Numbered from the stretch's first letter, positions 7,945-16,961 are shown. The stretch: DNA of 64,000 nt from Pseudoflavonifractor_A sp022772585 (GCF_052065415.1 NZ_JBQHUB010000001.1:62001-126000); one strand, 5' to 3'. Notes: generated by a model not told the origin, from the sequence alone. Numbers and translations are program-made.

Positions 7945-8604
7945 TTTTACGGTAATTGCGTCGGTATCAAAGTAGGTATCCCAGGTATCGCTGTCGAAAA
8001 TATGCAGCTTGAACTCGGCGGTGGTGATAGGAGCGGTCACGCCGCGCTCTTCAGCATTATACACCGTGATGGAGGTGGTCGCACTTTTCCCGGCCGCCAC
8101 ATCTTCCGAAATAATGGAATCTACCATGCAGCCGTTCATAGACACATCCCGGGCCTGTACCGTATAGTCCTTTCCGGTACTGTTCTCGATCTTCAGGCGG
8201 ATCTCGTAGCCTTCCAGAGGCAGTTCCCGCTTACGAATCCCCAGATAGGTGACCTTGATCCCGCTTTTGTCCAGCACCACTGTTCCGGATGCGGTGGACG
8301 TGCCGTCCGGGTGCTCAGTGAGGATGACGGTCTGAGTCGTCTGGTCCCAGCCTACCTCAAGACCGAGGGCGTTGGCCACCGCGCGGACAGGCAGATATGT
8401 GGTGCCGCTGATGGCAAAGGGATCCACCGTGTTCCCGCTGGCATCCTTGGGGGTAATGATCTGACCGTTGACATTGATCTTGATGCCTGTGTAGTCCAGC
8501 GTTGCCTGCTTCTGATAATGGGCAGCCAGCGAACCACGTACCAGGGACGAGCACAGCACCGTGGCCGCCACGCCGCCCGCAAAACCGCGTTTCCATTCCT
8601 TCAT
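7942..8604 (-). CDS. Secreted protein with copper-amine-oxidase-N-type domain
   Basis: About 220 residues. An N-terminal signal-like helix (GFAGGVAATVLCSSLV) is followed by a domain with IKINVNGQIITPKDASGN and GTTYLPVRAVANALGLEV, the copper_amine_oxidN1 pattern common in clostridial surface proteins; it is a structural module and does not imply oxidase activity. The C-terminal ~110 residues look like a beta-sandwich of the DUF4352/FxLYD kind (EIRLKIENSTGKDYTVQA). Start at 8604 is 8 bases from AGGAGG; an ATG two codons earlier at 8610 is too close. Monocistronic on the minus strand. Confidence 0.72.
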   Translation of the reverse strand: MKEWKRGFAGGVAATVLCSSLVRGSLAAHYQKQATLDYTGIKINVNGQIITPKDASGNTVDPFAISGTTYLPVRAVANALGLEVGWDQTTQTVILTEHPDGTSTASGTVVLDKSGIKVTYLGIRKRELPLEGYEIRLKIENSTGKDYTVQARDVSMNGCMVDSIISEDVAAGKSATTSITVYNAEERGVTAPITTAEFKLHIFDSDTWDTYFDTDAITVK

Positions 8605-8931
8605 GTTCATTTCCTCCTCATTAGTAATTGCCAGTCTACACCTTATATGGTAAGATAGCACTGTAATAGGAGCTCTCTTATTACATGCTTGGACCGCTCT
8701 GGGTGTGCGAGACCCGGAGCGGTTCTCTTCTCCAATTACAAGCCCGATCAGAGTCGGATCCAAACCAATATCAAGACCCGGCCAGGCGGGTTCGATTTGG
8801 ATCTGGCGTTTGTAAAAAGTCAGAGCAAGCCATATGGCGCTTGCGACCAAGTGGAGCCAGTGTCCACTTTCGATAGACGCCGTCTCCCTCGGCTGCGAGC
8901 CCAACGGAGTGGGTCGCAGTCGAAAGCGAAG
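8605..8931. other. Intergenic region downstream of ssrA
   Basis: No gene is supported here. It holds one strong inverted repeat (ACCGCTCTGGGT 8693-8704 with ACCCGGAGCGGT 8712-8723) and open frames without family features. tmRNA 3' ends are common integration sites, but no integrase, attachment duplication or foreign composition is visible. Confidence 0.5.
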
Positions 8932-8992
8932 AAATTCCCATCAGGGCACAGTTTTCGGCGAAGCCGGAAACAGAGCGGTGATGGGAATTTTT
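8932..8992 (-). terminator. Probable ssrA terminator
   Basis: AAATTCCCATCA (8932-8943) pairs perfectly with TGATGGGAATTT (8979-8990), enclosing an inner CGGCTTCGCCG-type hairpin. It lies directly after the tmRNA CCA end; the T-rich tail is short on both strands. Confidence 0.55.
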
Positions 8993-8996
8993 GAGC

Positions 8997-9342
8997 TGGT
9001 GGAGGCGGGGGGAGTCGAACCCCCGTCCGAAAACGCTTCAACAAGAACTTCTCCGGGCGCAGACGGTTATTTACATTCCCGTGCCCTGGCGTGAGCCGTC
9101 ACACTTCAGGGTTTGGTAGCTTCATGATTCATGGCACGCTCAAAGCTTTGCGTACGCACGTGCACCACTAAACGACGCCTGATCCGGACCCGTGGTCCTG
9201 TCCGGTCAGACGGCTGCGTTAAGCCGCAGCGAGAACGACGTTATCGTTGTTCTTTAATTTATAAGTTGCCCATTTTAAGGATGTTAGGCGCATCCGCCCG
9301 CTATTCCGGCCTCTACGTCCCCGTCGAAACCAGTACGCCCCC
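8997..9342 (-). ncRNA. ssrA: Transfer-messenger RNA (tmRNA)
   Basis: 346 nt. The 5' end GGGGGCG (9342-9336) pairs with CGCCTCC near the 3' end (9007-9001), with ACCA encoded at 9000-8997, and the T-arm GGGTTCGACTCCC is complete. The conserved 5' stretch GGTTTCGACGGGGACG follows the acceptor arm. The tag reading frame ends N-N-D-N-V-V-L-A-A-A then TAA (stop at about 9221-9223), a typical hydrophobic protease-recognition tail. The resume codon cannot be fixed by eye. tmRNA with SmpB rescues ribosomes stalled on broken messages; smpB lies 1 kb upstream on the same strand. Confidence 0.97.
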
Positions 9343-9416
9343 TTATCGCTGCAAGGTCCGCTCCCCTGTGGGGAACAGGACTTTTAAGGGGCTGACAAAT
9401 GATTGGAGATCCGCCT

Positions 9417-9436
9417 CCCCCCGGAGGGCCGGGGGG
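9417..9436. repeat. GC-rich hairpin between TIGR04076 gene and ssrA
   Basis: An 8-bp perfect stem CCCCCCGG / CCGGGGGG with a 4-base loop. No T tract follows on the minus strand, so it is more likely an RNA stability or processing element than a terminator. Confidence 0.5.
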
Positions 9437-9450
9437 AAACGGGTGTTCCT

Positions 9451-9750
9451 TTAAGAATGGTGCTCCTGTGGAATGCGCCGGATCGCGGCGATGACCCGGC
9501 AGGCGCCGTCGGGGCAGGCGGAGCGCACCTTGCCCTCCCGGTCCTCCCACGGCATGGAGCCGCCGTGGATCATGGCAAAGGAGGCGGGAAGGACGGCCTG
9601 CACCAGCTCAGGGCACCAGCCGTCAAAGTCCTCCATTTTCAGCGCGCCGTCCACGTTTCGGATGCGGCAGCGGTCGCCCACCTGATGCCCGGCCCCGCAG
9701 GGCTGGAAGATGGATTCCACCGTGATCTCAACGCCGAATTCCTCCGCCAT
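9451..9750 (-). CDS. TIGR04076-family small protein
   Basis: 99 residues. It resembles the short TIGR04076 family found in Clostridia, with GHQVGDRCRI near residue 22, a conserved Cys in FDGWCPELVQAVLP and the C-terminal CPDGACRVIAAIRR. No catalytic function is known. Start is three bases after the cyclophilin stop (9754), so both are probably translated from one message with smpB upstream. Reads through to about 110 bases before ssrA. Confidence 0.7.
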   Translation of the reverse strand: MAEEFGVEITVESIFQPCGAGHQVGDRCRIRNVDGALKMEDFDGWCPELVQAVLPASFAMIHGGSMPWEDREGKVRSACPDGACRVIAAIRRIPQEHHS

Positions 9751-9753
9751 GGG

Positions 9754-10278
9754 TCAGGCTTTCTCGGGCGCGGGATAGTCCACACCAAAGGTCTCCACGG
9801 TGACGGACTTCATGCGCTGGTCCTGCTTGGGCCGGTCGGAGTAATCGGTCTGGACGCTGACGATGGCGTCGGCTACCTCCATGCCCTCAATGACCTTGCC
9901 GAAGGCGGCGTACTGGCCGTCCAGGTGAGGGGCCTTCTCCACCATGATGAAGAACTGGCTGCCGGCGGAGTTGGGGTGCATGGCCCGGGCCATGGACAGG
10001 ACGCCCCGGTCATGCTTGAGGGTATTCTGCTTAAAGCCGTTGCCGGAAAACTCGCCCTTGATGGTGTAGCCGGGGCCGCCCATGCCGGTGCCCTGGGGGC
10101 AGCCGCCCTGGATCATGAAGCCGGGGATGACCCGGTGGAAGATCAGACCGTTATAAAAACCGCTCTTGACCAGACTGATGAAGTTGTTCACCGAGTTGGG
10201 CGCGATCTCGGGATAGAGCTCGGCGACCATCTTGCCGCCGTTCTCCATCTCAAAGGTGACGATGGGATTGTGAGCCAT
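9754..10278 (-). CDS. Cyclophilin-type peptidyl-prolyl isomerase
   Basis: 174 residues covering one cyclophilin domain: FHRVIPGFMIQGG contains the catalytic Arg, and SAGSQFFIMVEKAPHLDG with FGKVIEGMEV completes the active-site pocket. There is no signal peptide, so it is a cytoplasmic folding catalyst. ATG 10278 (MAHNPIV) is chosen; AAAGGA lies about 11 bases upstream, whereas an in-frame ATG at 10290 directly abuts that site. Situated 25 bases after smpB on the same strand. Confidence 0.93.
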   Translation of the reverse strand: MAHNPIVTFEMENGGKMVAELYPEIAPNSVNNFISLVKSGFYNGLIFHRVIPGFMIQGGCPQGTGMGGPGYTIKGEFSGNGFKQNTLKHDRGVLSMARAMHPNSAGSQFFIMVEKAPHLDGQYAAFGKVIEGMEVADAIVSVQTDYSDRPKQDQRMKSVTVETFGVDYPAPEKA

Positions 10279-10303
10279 GGGAGAACACATCCTTTCTCTC
10301 GTG

Positions 10304-10774
10304 TTAACCGTAATTCCTGCGGGCCTTCATGGTGCGGTCAATCTCTCGCTTGGCGTCCCGCGCGGCCGCCGAGTCCCGCTTGTCGTATAGCTTTTTGCCC
10401 TTGGCCAGGCCGATCTCCAGCTTGACTCTGGAGTCTTTGAAATAGACCGACAGGGGGATCAGGGAGTAGCCGTCCTGCTTGACCTTGCCGAACAGGCGCA
10501 TAATCTCCCGCTTGTGCATTAGGAGTTGCCGGGGGCGAAGGGGGTCCTTGTTGAAGATATTGCCCTTCTCATAGGGACTGATGTGCATGCCAAGGACCTG
10601 CATCTGGCCATCTTTGATGAGACAGAAGGAATCCTTCAGGTTCACGTTCCCCTGACGGATGGATTTGACCTCGGTGCCGGCCAGGGCGATACCCGCCTCA
10701 TACCGGTCCTCGATGAAGTAGTCGTGGAAAGCCTTGCTGTTTTTGGCCACCAGCTTGGTGCCCTTCCGGTCCAT
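10304..10774 (-). CDS. smpB: SsrA-binding protein SmpB
   Basis: 156 residues, full length. Typical motifs are KNSKAFHDYFIEDRYEAGI, ALAGTEVKSIRQGNVNLKDS, KRDSAAARDAKREIDRTMK near the C-terminal tail that enters the ribosomal mRNA channel. SmpB delivers alanyl-tmRNA to stalled ribosomes. GGGAGGTG stands 6 bases before the ATG. A promoter with an extended -10 lies about 45 bases upstream. First gene of smpB-cyclophilin-TIGR04076, with ssrA next on the same strand. Confidence 0.97.
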   Translation of the reverse strand: MDRKGTKLVAKNSKAFHDYFIEDRYEAGIALAGTEVKSIRQGNVNLKDSFCLIKDGQMQVLGMHISPYEKGNIFNKDPLRPRQLLMHKREIMRLFGKVKQDGYSLIPLSVYFKDSRVKLEIGLAKGKKLYDKRDSAAARDAKREIDRTMKARRNYG

Positions 10775-10816
10775 GGCTTCACCTCCCAGCCGGCCGCGTG
10801 CCTTTGATGTGTTACT

Positions 10817-10845
10817 ATTATAGCACGCCTGTCAAGGGCTTAGAC
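10817..10845 (-). promoter_or_regulatory. Extended -10 promoter of smpB
   Basis: On the minus strand TGCTATAAT (TATAAT at 10822-10817) with a poor -35 17 bp upstream. It overlaps the 3' end of the MecA-like gene. Confidence 0.55.
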
Positions 10846-11334
10846 CGGGAAGCAGGCGAGCAGGTGATGAAGGGCGCGGGAAGGGAAGACGGACATGCCG
10901 TACTCCTCCACCCGGGCGTCAAAAAAGGGGCGTGCCCGGCAGGGTGTGCCGAATTCGGAGAGGAGATTGACGGCGTGGACCTGCTCACCGGGCAGGGAGA
11001 GCCACCAGGCATCCTCCCACCAGAAAAGGGCGGCTTCCTCCGGGGGGTGGGGCAGGGCCCGGGCAGCGGAGAGAAGGACGGGAAGGGAATCGAAGGAGAA
11101 CCAGCAGCGCCGGGGCGGACTGGCGTGGGCAAAGACCAGGATGCCGCAGCCGCCGGGATAGGCCTCGATCTCCACATCCCCCTCCAGTGCCAGCCCGGCC
11201 TGGCGGCAGGCCCGGCGGGTGAGTTCCAGAGCACGCTGGGTGGAGAGAGTCTCCGGGGTAAGCCCGTGTTCCTCCAGGTCGGCGGGCGAGAGAAAAAGAG
11301 CGATGCTGGCTGCACCGATGGGATGTATGTTCAT
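10840..11334 (-). CDS. MecA-like adaptor protein (probable)
   Basis: 164 residues. The N-terminal part (ALFLSPADLEEHGLTP, then DVEIEAYPGGCGILVFA) follows the pattern of the MecA N-terminal domain, which binds substrates for ClpC in Gram-positive bacteria, and the length is shorter than the ~220 residues of B. subtilis MecA. The C-terminal half is divergent (WEDAWWLSLPGEQVHAV). Similarity is judged by eye only and an unrelated Oscillospiraceae protein is possible. Lies directly upstream of smpB on the same strand. Confidence 0.55.
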   Translation of the reverse strand: MNIHPIGAASIALFLSPADLEEHGLTPETLSTQRALELTRRACRQAGLALEGDVEIEAYPGGCGILVFAHASPPRRCWFSFDSLPVLLSAARALPHPPEEAALFWWEDAWWLSLPGEQVHAVNLLSEFGTPCRARPFFDARVEEYGMSVFPSRALHHLLACFPV

Positions 11335-11549
11335 GGAACGCCTCCTGTACTGCGCGTTTGGCAGACATGATCACAGCCATTATAGCGGGAAAAAACGCGG
11401 GAGAACAGCGGTAATGTTTGGCCCTGGACTTGGACCGGCACATGGGGCCCAATTTGCGCTTCCGGGGTGGCGGGGCGGGACGGTTTGTGATAAACTAGGA
11501 TCGCATATGAAAAATACCGGGAGCATCCCGCGAAAAAGGAAGTCATACT

Positions 11550-12086
11550 ATGGAGCTTTTGGAAAAGACCATCTCCAGCGAAGTGAAATTCAAGGGCCGC
11601 ATCGTCACCGTGCGGCTGGATAAGGCCCAGCTCGTCAACGGCCGGGCAGTGACCCGGGAGGTGGTGGAGCACCCCGGCGGAGTGACCATCCTGCCCCTGT
11701 TCGACGACGGCACTGTCAGCGTGGTGCGCCAGTTCCGCTACCCCTTCCAGAAGGTGGTCACCGAGCTGCCCGCCGGGAAGCTGGAGTACGGCGAGGACCA
11801 CCGGGAGGCCGCCCTGCGGGAGCTGAGCGAGGAGGTGGGTGTGGAGGCCGATGAGCTGACCTATCTGGGCTGCCTGTACGTATCCCCCGGCTTCTGCACC
11901 GAGGTGCTCCACATGTACCTGGCCCGGGGGCTCCATCAGGGAAAGAGCCACCCCGACGAGGACGAGTTCCTGGAGGATCAGCGGGTGCCCTTCGCCCAGC
12001 TGGCCGGGCAGGTCATGTCCGGCGAGATCACCGACGGAAAGACGGTGGCCACCGTGCTGAAGGTGAAGGCCCTGCTGGGCCTGTGA
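11550..12086 (+). CDS. NUDIX hydrolase, ADP-ribose pyrophosphatase type
   Basis: 178 residues. The complete Nudix box runs from GKLEYGEDHREAALRELSEE into VG, with the REL..EE metal-binding helix. The N-terminal extension (EKTISSEVKFKGRIVTVRLD) and the proline about 16 residues past the box (YVSPGF) are typical of ADP-ribose pyrophosphatases, which hydrolyse ADP-ribose to AMP and ribose-5-phosphate. It stands alone 46 bases before walR; no terminator separates them, so partial co-transcription is possible. Confidence 0.9.
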   Translation: MELLEKTISSEVKFKGRIVTVRLDKAQLVNGRAVTREVVEHPGGVTILPLFDDGTVSVVRQFRYPFQKVVTELPAGKLEYGEDHREAALRELSEEVGVEADELTYLGCLYVSPGFCTEVLHMYLARGLHQGKSHPDEDEFLEDQRVPFAQLAGQVMSGEITDGKTVATVLKVKALLGL

Positions 12087-12132
12087 GTCCCGCCTTCCGG
12101 AGACCGGAACCCATTGTTAAGGAGAAAGAGAC

Positions 12133-12855
12133 ATGAAAAAACGGGTCCTGATCGTAGAGGACGAGAAAAATATCGTGGATATCCTGAGCTTCAACCTGAA
12201 TCGGGAGGGGTATGATACCCTGGAGGCATATGACGGCGAGGCGGGGCTCCAGCTGGCGCTGGAGCAGAACCCCGACCTGATCCTGCTGGATCTGATGCTG
12301 CCCAAGATGAACGGCTTCGACGTGTGCAGGACCATCCGGGCCGAGGGGCAGAGCACCCCCATCGTCATGCTCACCGCCCGGGAAGAGGAGACCGACAAGG
12401 TCCTGGGCCTGGAGCTGGGGGCCGACGACTACATCACCAAGCCCTTTTCCATGCGGGAGCTGCTGGCCCGGGTGAAGGCCAACATCCGCCGCACCGAGAT
12501 GCTCACCTCCGCCTCCCTCCGGCGGGACGGGGCGGCGGAGGACGCCTCCCGCATCCGGCAGGGACGGATCGTCATCGACACCGAGCAGATGGTGGCCTGT
12601 AAGGACGGCGTGCCCCTGGATCTGACCCAGCGGGAGTATGAGCTGCTGAAGTTCCTGGCCTCCCAGCCCGGCCGGGTGTTCTCCCGGGAGGCCCTGATGG
12701 AGCATGTGTGGAATTACGAGGGCTATGTGGGCGACGTGCGGGCCGTGGACGTGGCCGTCCGCCGCCTGCGGGAGAAGGTGGAGGATGATCCTGCCTCGCC
12801 CCAGTTCATCATCACCCGCCGGGGACTGGGCTACCTGTTCCACAGCGGAGAATAA
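12133..12855 (+). CDS. walR: OmpR/PhoB-family response regulator, WalR (YycF)
   Basis: 240 residues: receiver domain with D10-E11, phosphorylation site D53 (LILLDLMLPKMNGFD) and K in YITKPF, then a winged-helix DNA-binding domain with RAVDVAVRRLREKVEDDP and the terminal RRGLGYLF. PhoB and WalR are close relatives; the downstream kinase plus YycH and YycI proteins identify it as WalR, the regulator of cell-wall hydrolase genes. AAGGAGAAAG precedes the ATG. Start of a four-gene operon. Confidence 0.9.
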   Translation: MKKRVLIVEDEKNIVDILSFNLNREGYDTLEAYDGEAGLQLALEQNPDLILLDLMLPKMNGFDVCRTIRAEGQSTPIVMLTAREEETDKVLGLELGADDYITKPFSMRELLARVKANIRRTEMLTSASLRRDGAAEDASRIRQGRIVIDTEQMVACKDGVPLDLTQREYELLKFLASQPGRVFSREALMEHVWNYEGYVGDVRAVDVAVRRLREKVEDDPASPQFIITRRGLGYLFHSGE

Positions 12856-12916
12856 GTTTTGCTCATCCCGCCCCGGCGGGGCGGAGATCTGAAGTAAAAG
12901 AAGAGGAGGCGCGCCT

Positions 12917-14698
12917 GTGCTTCGCAGCCTGCATATGAAACTGGTGCTCATCATGACCCTGCTCATCGTATCCCTGATGACAGTGGTGGGCGCGTTCCTC
13001 ATCAATTCCGTGGGGAGCTTTTATCTCCATGATTTTTACGACCGGATGGACGGCGTGTTTGGAGACAGCGCCTTTCTGGCCGACCTGACCGCCGCCGGGC
13101 CGGAAGAGGAGAACGGCGCCCGGGTCATCGCCCGGATCCTGGAGTCCTATAACGGCGCGCTGGGCGTGGACGGGCGCAGCCGCAACTACTATGTGCTGGA
13201 CGGAGAAACCGCCCAGTGTCTGGAGACATCGGACACGCAGACCCCAAATTTGGAGAGCACCCATAACCTGAGCCTGGCCATCAATGGCAAGTGGGGCACG
13301 GAGAGCAACGTGTCGGTGCCTTATATGGATGTGGCCGTCCCCATTACTCGGGGCGGAGAGCGGTATATCGTCTATATCTACGACAACCGGCAGACCGTGT
13401 CCAGTCTCAACGGGGCCATCATGGACCTGATCATCAAGTCCCTGTTTTTCGGCCTGGTCATCTCCATCCTGCTCTCCTTCCTGCTGTCCAAGACCATGAT
13501 CAACCCCATCGAGCGGCTGACTGAGGGCGCCGAACGGGTGGCTGAGGGGGATTTTTCCCACAAGATAGAAGTGGCGTCCCGGGACGAGATCGGCGTGCTC
13601 ACCGGCACCTTTAACGCCATGGCACGGCAGCTGCAGGAGACGCTGGCCGAGGTGGAGAACGAGCGCAACAAGCTCAATACCCTCTTCCTCCACATGACTG
13701 ACGGCGTGGTGGCCTTTTCTCAGAAGGGAAGCATCATCCACTCCAACCCGGCGGCGGAGGAGATGCTGGGCCGGGCCATCCCCATCGAGAACGGACCGGG
13801 CTATGACGAGCTTTTCGGGGACATCGCCCCGCTGGAGGACGTGCTGGCTCTGGAGCAGTCCGCCTCCCTGGAGGGCGCCCGGGAGGTGAACGGCCGCAGC
13901 CTGGAGCTGCTGCTGGCCCCCTTCTACCGGGAGAACCAGGGCGGCGGCGTGCTGGTGGTCATCCACGACGTGACCGAGCAGCACCGCACCGAGGAGATGC
14001 GCCGGGAGTTTGTGGCCAATGTGTCCCACGAGCTGCGCACCCCGCTGACCAATATCCGCAGTTACGCGGAGACCCTGGCGGACAGCGCCGGGGAGCTCCC
14101 GCCCCAGATGGAAAAGAATTTCCTGGGTGTCATCCTCAACGAGAGCGACCGGATGACCCATATCGTACAGGACCTGCTGACGCTGTCCCGCTTTGACTCG
14201 GGGTACAGCGCCCTGAAGCTGGCGCCCTTCGATTTCGGCCGGGCGGTGGAGGACGTATATTCCGCCAACTTGATGGAGGCCCAGCGGCACGGGCATGATA
14301 TGCGCATCCTTACCGAACCCGGCCTCCCTGAGATCGTGGGGGACCGGGAGCGGGTGGTGCAGGTGATGATGAACGTGGTCTCCAACTCCATCAAGTACAC
14401 GCCCGACGGCGGCAAGATCCTCATCCGGGCCGGCCGGGAGGGGGAGCGCGTGTGGATGGAGGTGTCGGACAACGGCATCGGCATCCCCGCCGAGGACCGG
14501 CCGCGGATCTTTGAGCGCTTTTACCGGGTGGACAAAGCCCGCTCCCGGGAGTCGGGCGGCACCGGCCTGGGCCTTTCCATCGCCAAGGAGATCATTGACC
14601 GGCATGAGGGCGTCATCCGCCTGGTAGACCGCCCCGGTCCGGGCCTGACAGTACGCATTGAGCTTCTGGTGGAGGGACCGCACCATGGCCGGGTCTAA
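12917..14698 (+). CDS. walK: Sensor histidine kinase WalK (YycG)
   Basis: 593 residues, GTG start 8 bases from GAGGAGG. Two membrane segments (about 8-30 and 170-192) flank an extracytoplasmic domain of ~140 residues; then HAMP (ERLTEGAERVAEGDFSHKIE), a PAS domain, HisKA with VSHELRTPLTNIRSY and HATPase_c with VSDNGIGIP and GGTGLGLSIAKE. This is the full WalK architecture. In Firmicutes it senses cell-wall state and is restrained by YycH and YycI, both encoded next. It overlaps yycH by 14 bases. Confidence 0.9.
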   Translation: MLRSLHMKLVLIMTLLIVSLMTVVGAFLINSVGSFYLHDFYDRMDGVFGDSAFLADLTAAGPEEENGARVIARILESYNGALGVDGRSRNYYVLDGETAQCLETSDTQTPNLESTHNLSLAINGKWGTESNVSVPYMDVAVPITRGGERYIVYIYDNRQTVSSLNGAIMDLIIKSLFFGLVISILLSFLLSKTMINPIERLTEGAERVAEGDFSHKIEVASRDEIGVLTGTFNAMARQLQETLAEVENERNKLNTLFLHMTDGVVAFSQKGSIIHSNPAAEEMLGRAIPIENGPGYDELFGDIAPLEDVLALEQSASLEGAREVNGRSLELLLAPFYRENQGGGVLVVIHDVTEQHRTEEMRREFVANVSHELRTPLTNIRSYAETLADSAGELPPQMEKNFLGVILNESDRMTHIVQDLLTLSRFDSGYSALKLAPFDFGRAVEDVYSANLMEAQRHGHDMRILTEPGLPEIVGDRERVVQVMMNVVSNSIKYTPDGGKILIRAGREGERVWMEVSDNGIGIPAEDRPRIFERFYRVDKARSRESGGTGLGLSIAKEIIDRHEGVIRLVDRPGPGLTVRIELLVEGPHHGRV

Positions 14699-16067
14699 GA
14701 GACGCAGACGGGACATCGCCCTGCCCAAAATGAGCCGGGGCCGGCGGGTGTTGGAACTGGCAAAGGATGTGCTCATTGCGGCGCTCATCTGCTCGGCGGC
14801 CGTTCTGGCGGTCCGGAACCAGGTGTATACCGCGGCAGGGGACACAGGAGTGCTGTCCGGCCTGGGGATACTGTTTGGGAGCGAACCCACTGCGGCGCCG
14901 GGGAACAGCGACTGGAGCAGCCCGCTGGATGCGGCCCAGCCGGTCCGCCTGGCTGTGACACGCCAGGCGGCGGATACGGTCCTGCGCTACGGCGTGCAGT
15001 ACGACGCGGAGCAGACCGACCGGGATACTGCGGCCCTCAGCGGCTTTTTGGGCGAGGCCCTGGCCAGCGCCCGGACGCCGGAGCCGGTCAACCGGACCCA
15101 GTGGGAGGCAGCCCTGCGTACTTCCGGCATTTACGTGGACCTGCTGGGAGAGGTGCCGCTGCCGGTGCTCTGCCGCTGGATGGGGCAGCAGGAGAGCACG
15201 GACCTGGCTGCAGGGAGCGCCCGCCGGCTGGTGGTGGCGGCGCCGGAGGGCGCCGGTTCCGCCATGCTCTACTATAAGAATGAGAGTGACGGCCTGTATT
15301 ATGCCTGCGCCACGTCAGTATCCTGCGAGGACTACCTCCTGCCCGCGCTGGAGGGGTATGGAGACAACGGCGCCCGCTTCGCCTTTGAGCTGGACCCGGA
15401 GCACTATGGGAACCTGGCCCCAGAGACGCTGGTGCTCCGGACCGCCCCCGAGCCCGGCGTGTATCGGGTGGCAGCGCCGCTGGATCTGAACGAGAGCAGC
15501 GCCCGGACCAGCCTGGAGCGGGTATTTTCCTTCTATGCCGCCGATTATCCGGCAGCCGGCGGGTGGGTGGTCCGGGAGGGAGACACCCTGCGCGTTACCT
15601 CCGGCGGCAGCGTGACCTATGAGGCGGACGAGGACGGCGGCGAGCCCCGCTACCCGGTGGGGGACGATATAGCGTCGGTGGTGGAGACCACCCGGAAGCT
15701 GGCCGCAGACGGCCTGTCGGCATGGTGCGGCAAACAGACAAATCCGGCCCGGCTCTATCTGTCGGAGCTGGAGCGGACAGGCGAGGAGAGCTGGAGGGTA
15801 GTTTTCCGGTACAGCCTGGATGGGGCGCTGGTGGCCCTGGGCGACGGCCGCCCGGCTGCCGAATTCACCGTGGAAGGAGGGCGGATCAGTGCCTTCCGGC
15901 TGACGCTGCGGTGCTATGAGGAAACCGGAGAGACCACGCCGGTGCTGCGGGAGCTCCAGGCCGCCGCCGCATTGGAGGCGCTGGAGCCGGGCAGCGAGCG
16001 GGAACTGATGCTCTGCTATGAGGACGACGGCACCGCCGCCCGGGCCGGATGGGTGACCTGGAGGTAG
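14685..16067 (+). CDS. yycH: YycH-like regulator of WalK
   Basis: 460 residues. One N-terminal membrane helix (VLELAKDVLIAALICSAAVLAV) after a basic tail, remainder outside the cell. Sequence identity to YycH is weak by eye, but topology, size and position between walK and yycI fit. YycH and YycI form a membrane complex that modulates WalK. ATG at 14685 is chosen; GGAGGG at 14671-14676 is 8 bases upstream. It overlaps the walK stop. Confidence 0.75.
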   Translation: MAGSKRRRRDIALPKMSRGRRVLELAKDVLIAALICSAAVLAVRNQVYTAAGDTGVLSGLGILFGSEPTAAPGNSDWSSPLDAAQPVRLAVTRQAADTVLRYGVQYDAEQTDRDTAALSGFLGEALASARTPEPVNRTQWEAALRTSGIYVDLLGEVPLPVLCRWMGQQESTDLAAGSARRLVVAAPEGAGSAMLYYKNESDGLYYACATSVSCEDYLLPALEGYGDNGARFAFELDPEHYGNLAPETLVLRTAPEPGVYRVAAPLDLNESSARTSLERVFSFYAADYPAAGGWVVREGDTLRVTSGGSVTYEADEDGGEPRYPVGDDIASVVETTRKLAADGLSAWCGKQTNPARLYLSELERTGEESWRVVFRYSLDGALVALGDGRPAAEFTVEGGRISAFRLTLRCYEETGETTPVLRELQAAAALEALEPGSERELMLCYEDDGTAARAGWVTWR

Positions 16068-16073
16068 GAGAAG

Positions 16074-16892
16074 ATGGAGTGGTCCAAAGTAAAAAACATC
16101 ATCATCCTCATCCTGCTGGCCCTCAACGGCATACTGCTGTTCCTGGCGGCGGGGCGGGAGTACGAGTACCGCCGGTATCAGGAGAAGGCCAGGACCGAAG
16201 TGCTCACCACCATGGCGGCCAACGGCGTGAGCCTGAAGGCTGACGTGCTGCCGGAGGACGCGGCATTGCCCGCCCTGCAGCTGGAGCGGGAGGGCATGCA
16301 GTTCGAGCCGGAGCAGGTGGAGGCCCTGCTGGGGCCCTGCCGGCGGGAGGACGAGAGCGGCGGTATCCGCGTGACTTACACCGGTGAAAAGGGCCGGATG
16401 GACGCGTTCAGCAGCGGCCGCTTCACGGTAGAGTTCCGATCCGGGACCATGGCCCTGGGAGACCGGGATGCCGAAGCCTACGGCGCCGGAGTGCTGGAGC
16501 AACTGGGCTGCGAGAGCGAGCTGGTGGCGCGGGAGGAGGATGACGGTGAGCTGCGTCTCACCTTCCGCCAGATCTGGGGCGGCATCCCGGTGTTCAACTG
16601 TGAGTCGCATCTCACCTACCGGGACGGGGAGCTGCGGCGAATGGAGGGCCAGCGGCTGTGCGGAACGGAGGCGGCAGCTTCCCAGGAGAAGATGATCGCC
16701 GTGCCCACCCTGCTCATCCGCTTTCTGAGCCAGCGGAATGAGAGCGGACGCATGTTCAGCAAGATCACCCATATCGAGGCCGGCTACCAGGCCGCGTCGG
16801 TCCGCCCCTTCAGCCTGACGCCGGTGTGGTATATCGAGACCGATACCGGCGCGTATATCCTCAGCGGCACGGATGGGAAGGTACTGGACTGA
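16074..16892 (+). CDS. yycI: YycI-like regulator of WalK
   Basis: 272 residues. Begins MEWSKVKNIIILILLALNGI, the start pattern of YycI proteins, giving one membrane anchor followed by an extracellular domain. The C-terminal FSLTPVWYIETDTGAYIL is a PepSY-like YycI motif. Six bases separate it from yycH. The usual next genes yycJ and htrA are absent; a terminator follows. Confidence 0.85.
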   Translation: MEWSKVKNIIILILLALNGILLFLAAGREYEYRRYQEKARTEVLTTMAANGVSLKADVLPEDAALPALQLEREGMQFEPEQVEALLGPCRREDESGGIRVTYTGEKGRMDAFSSGRFTVEFRSGTMALGDRDAEAYGAGVLEQLGCESELVAREEDDGELRLTFRQIWGGIPVFNCESHLTYRDGELRRMEGQRLCGTEAAASQEKMIAVPTLLIRFLSQRNESGRMFSKITHIEAGYQAASVRPFSLTPVWYIETDTGAYILSGTDGKVLD

Positions 16893-16915
16893 ACTGCCGG
16901 AACAATAAAGATGCA

Positions 16916-16961
16916 AAAACGCTCCGGGAGCCCTGCACGGCAGGGAACCCGGAGCGTTTTT
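16916..16961. terminator. Bidirectional terminator between yycI and gdhA
   Basis: AAAAACGCTCCGGG pairs with CCCGGAGCGTTTTT, with an inner CCCTG/CAGGG stem. T tracts lie on both strands, serving the convergent genes. Confidence 0.92.

Noticed and set aside
8605..8996. Integrated element at the tmRNA 3' end
   Set aside because: No integrase, no duplicated tmRNA end and no shift to foreign genes were found in this short region.
8834..9094. 86-codon frame containing GVEPPSE
   Set aside because: It translates the 3' part of tmRNA on the wrong strand, a well-known artefact.
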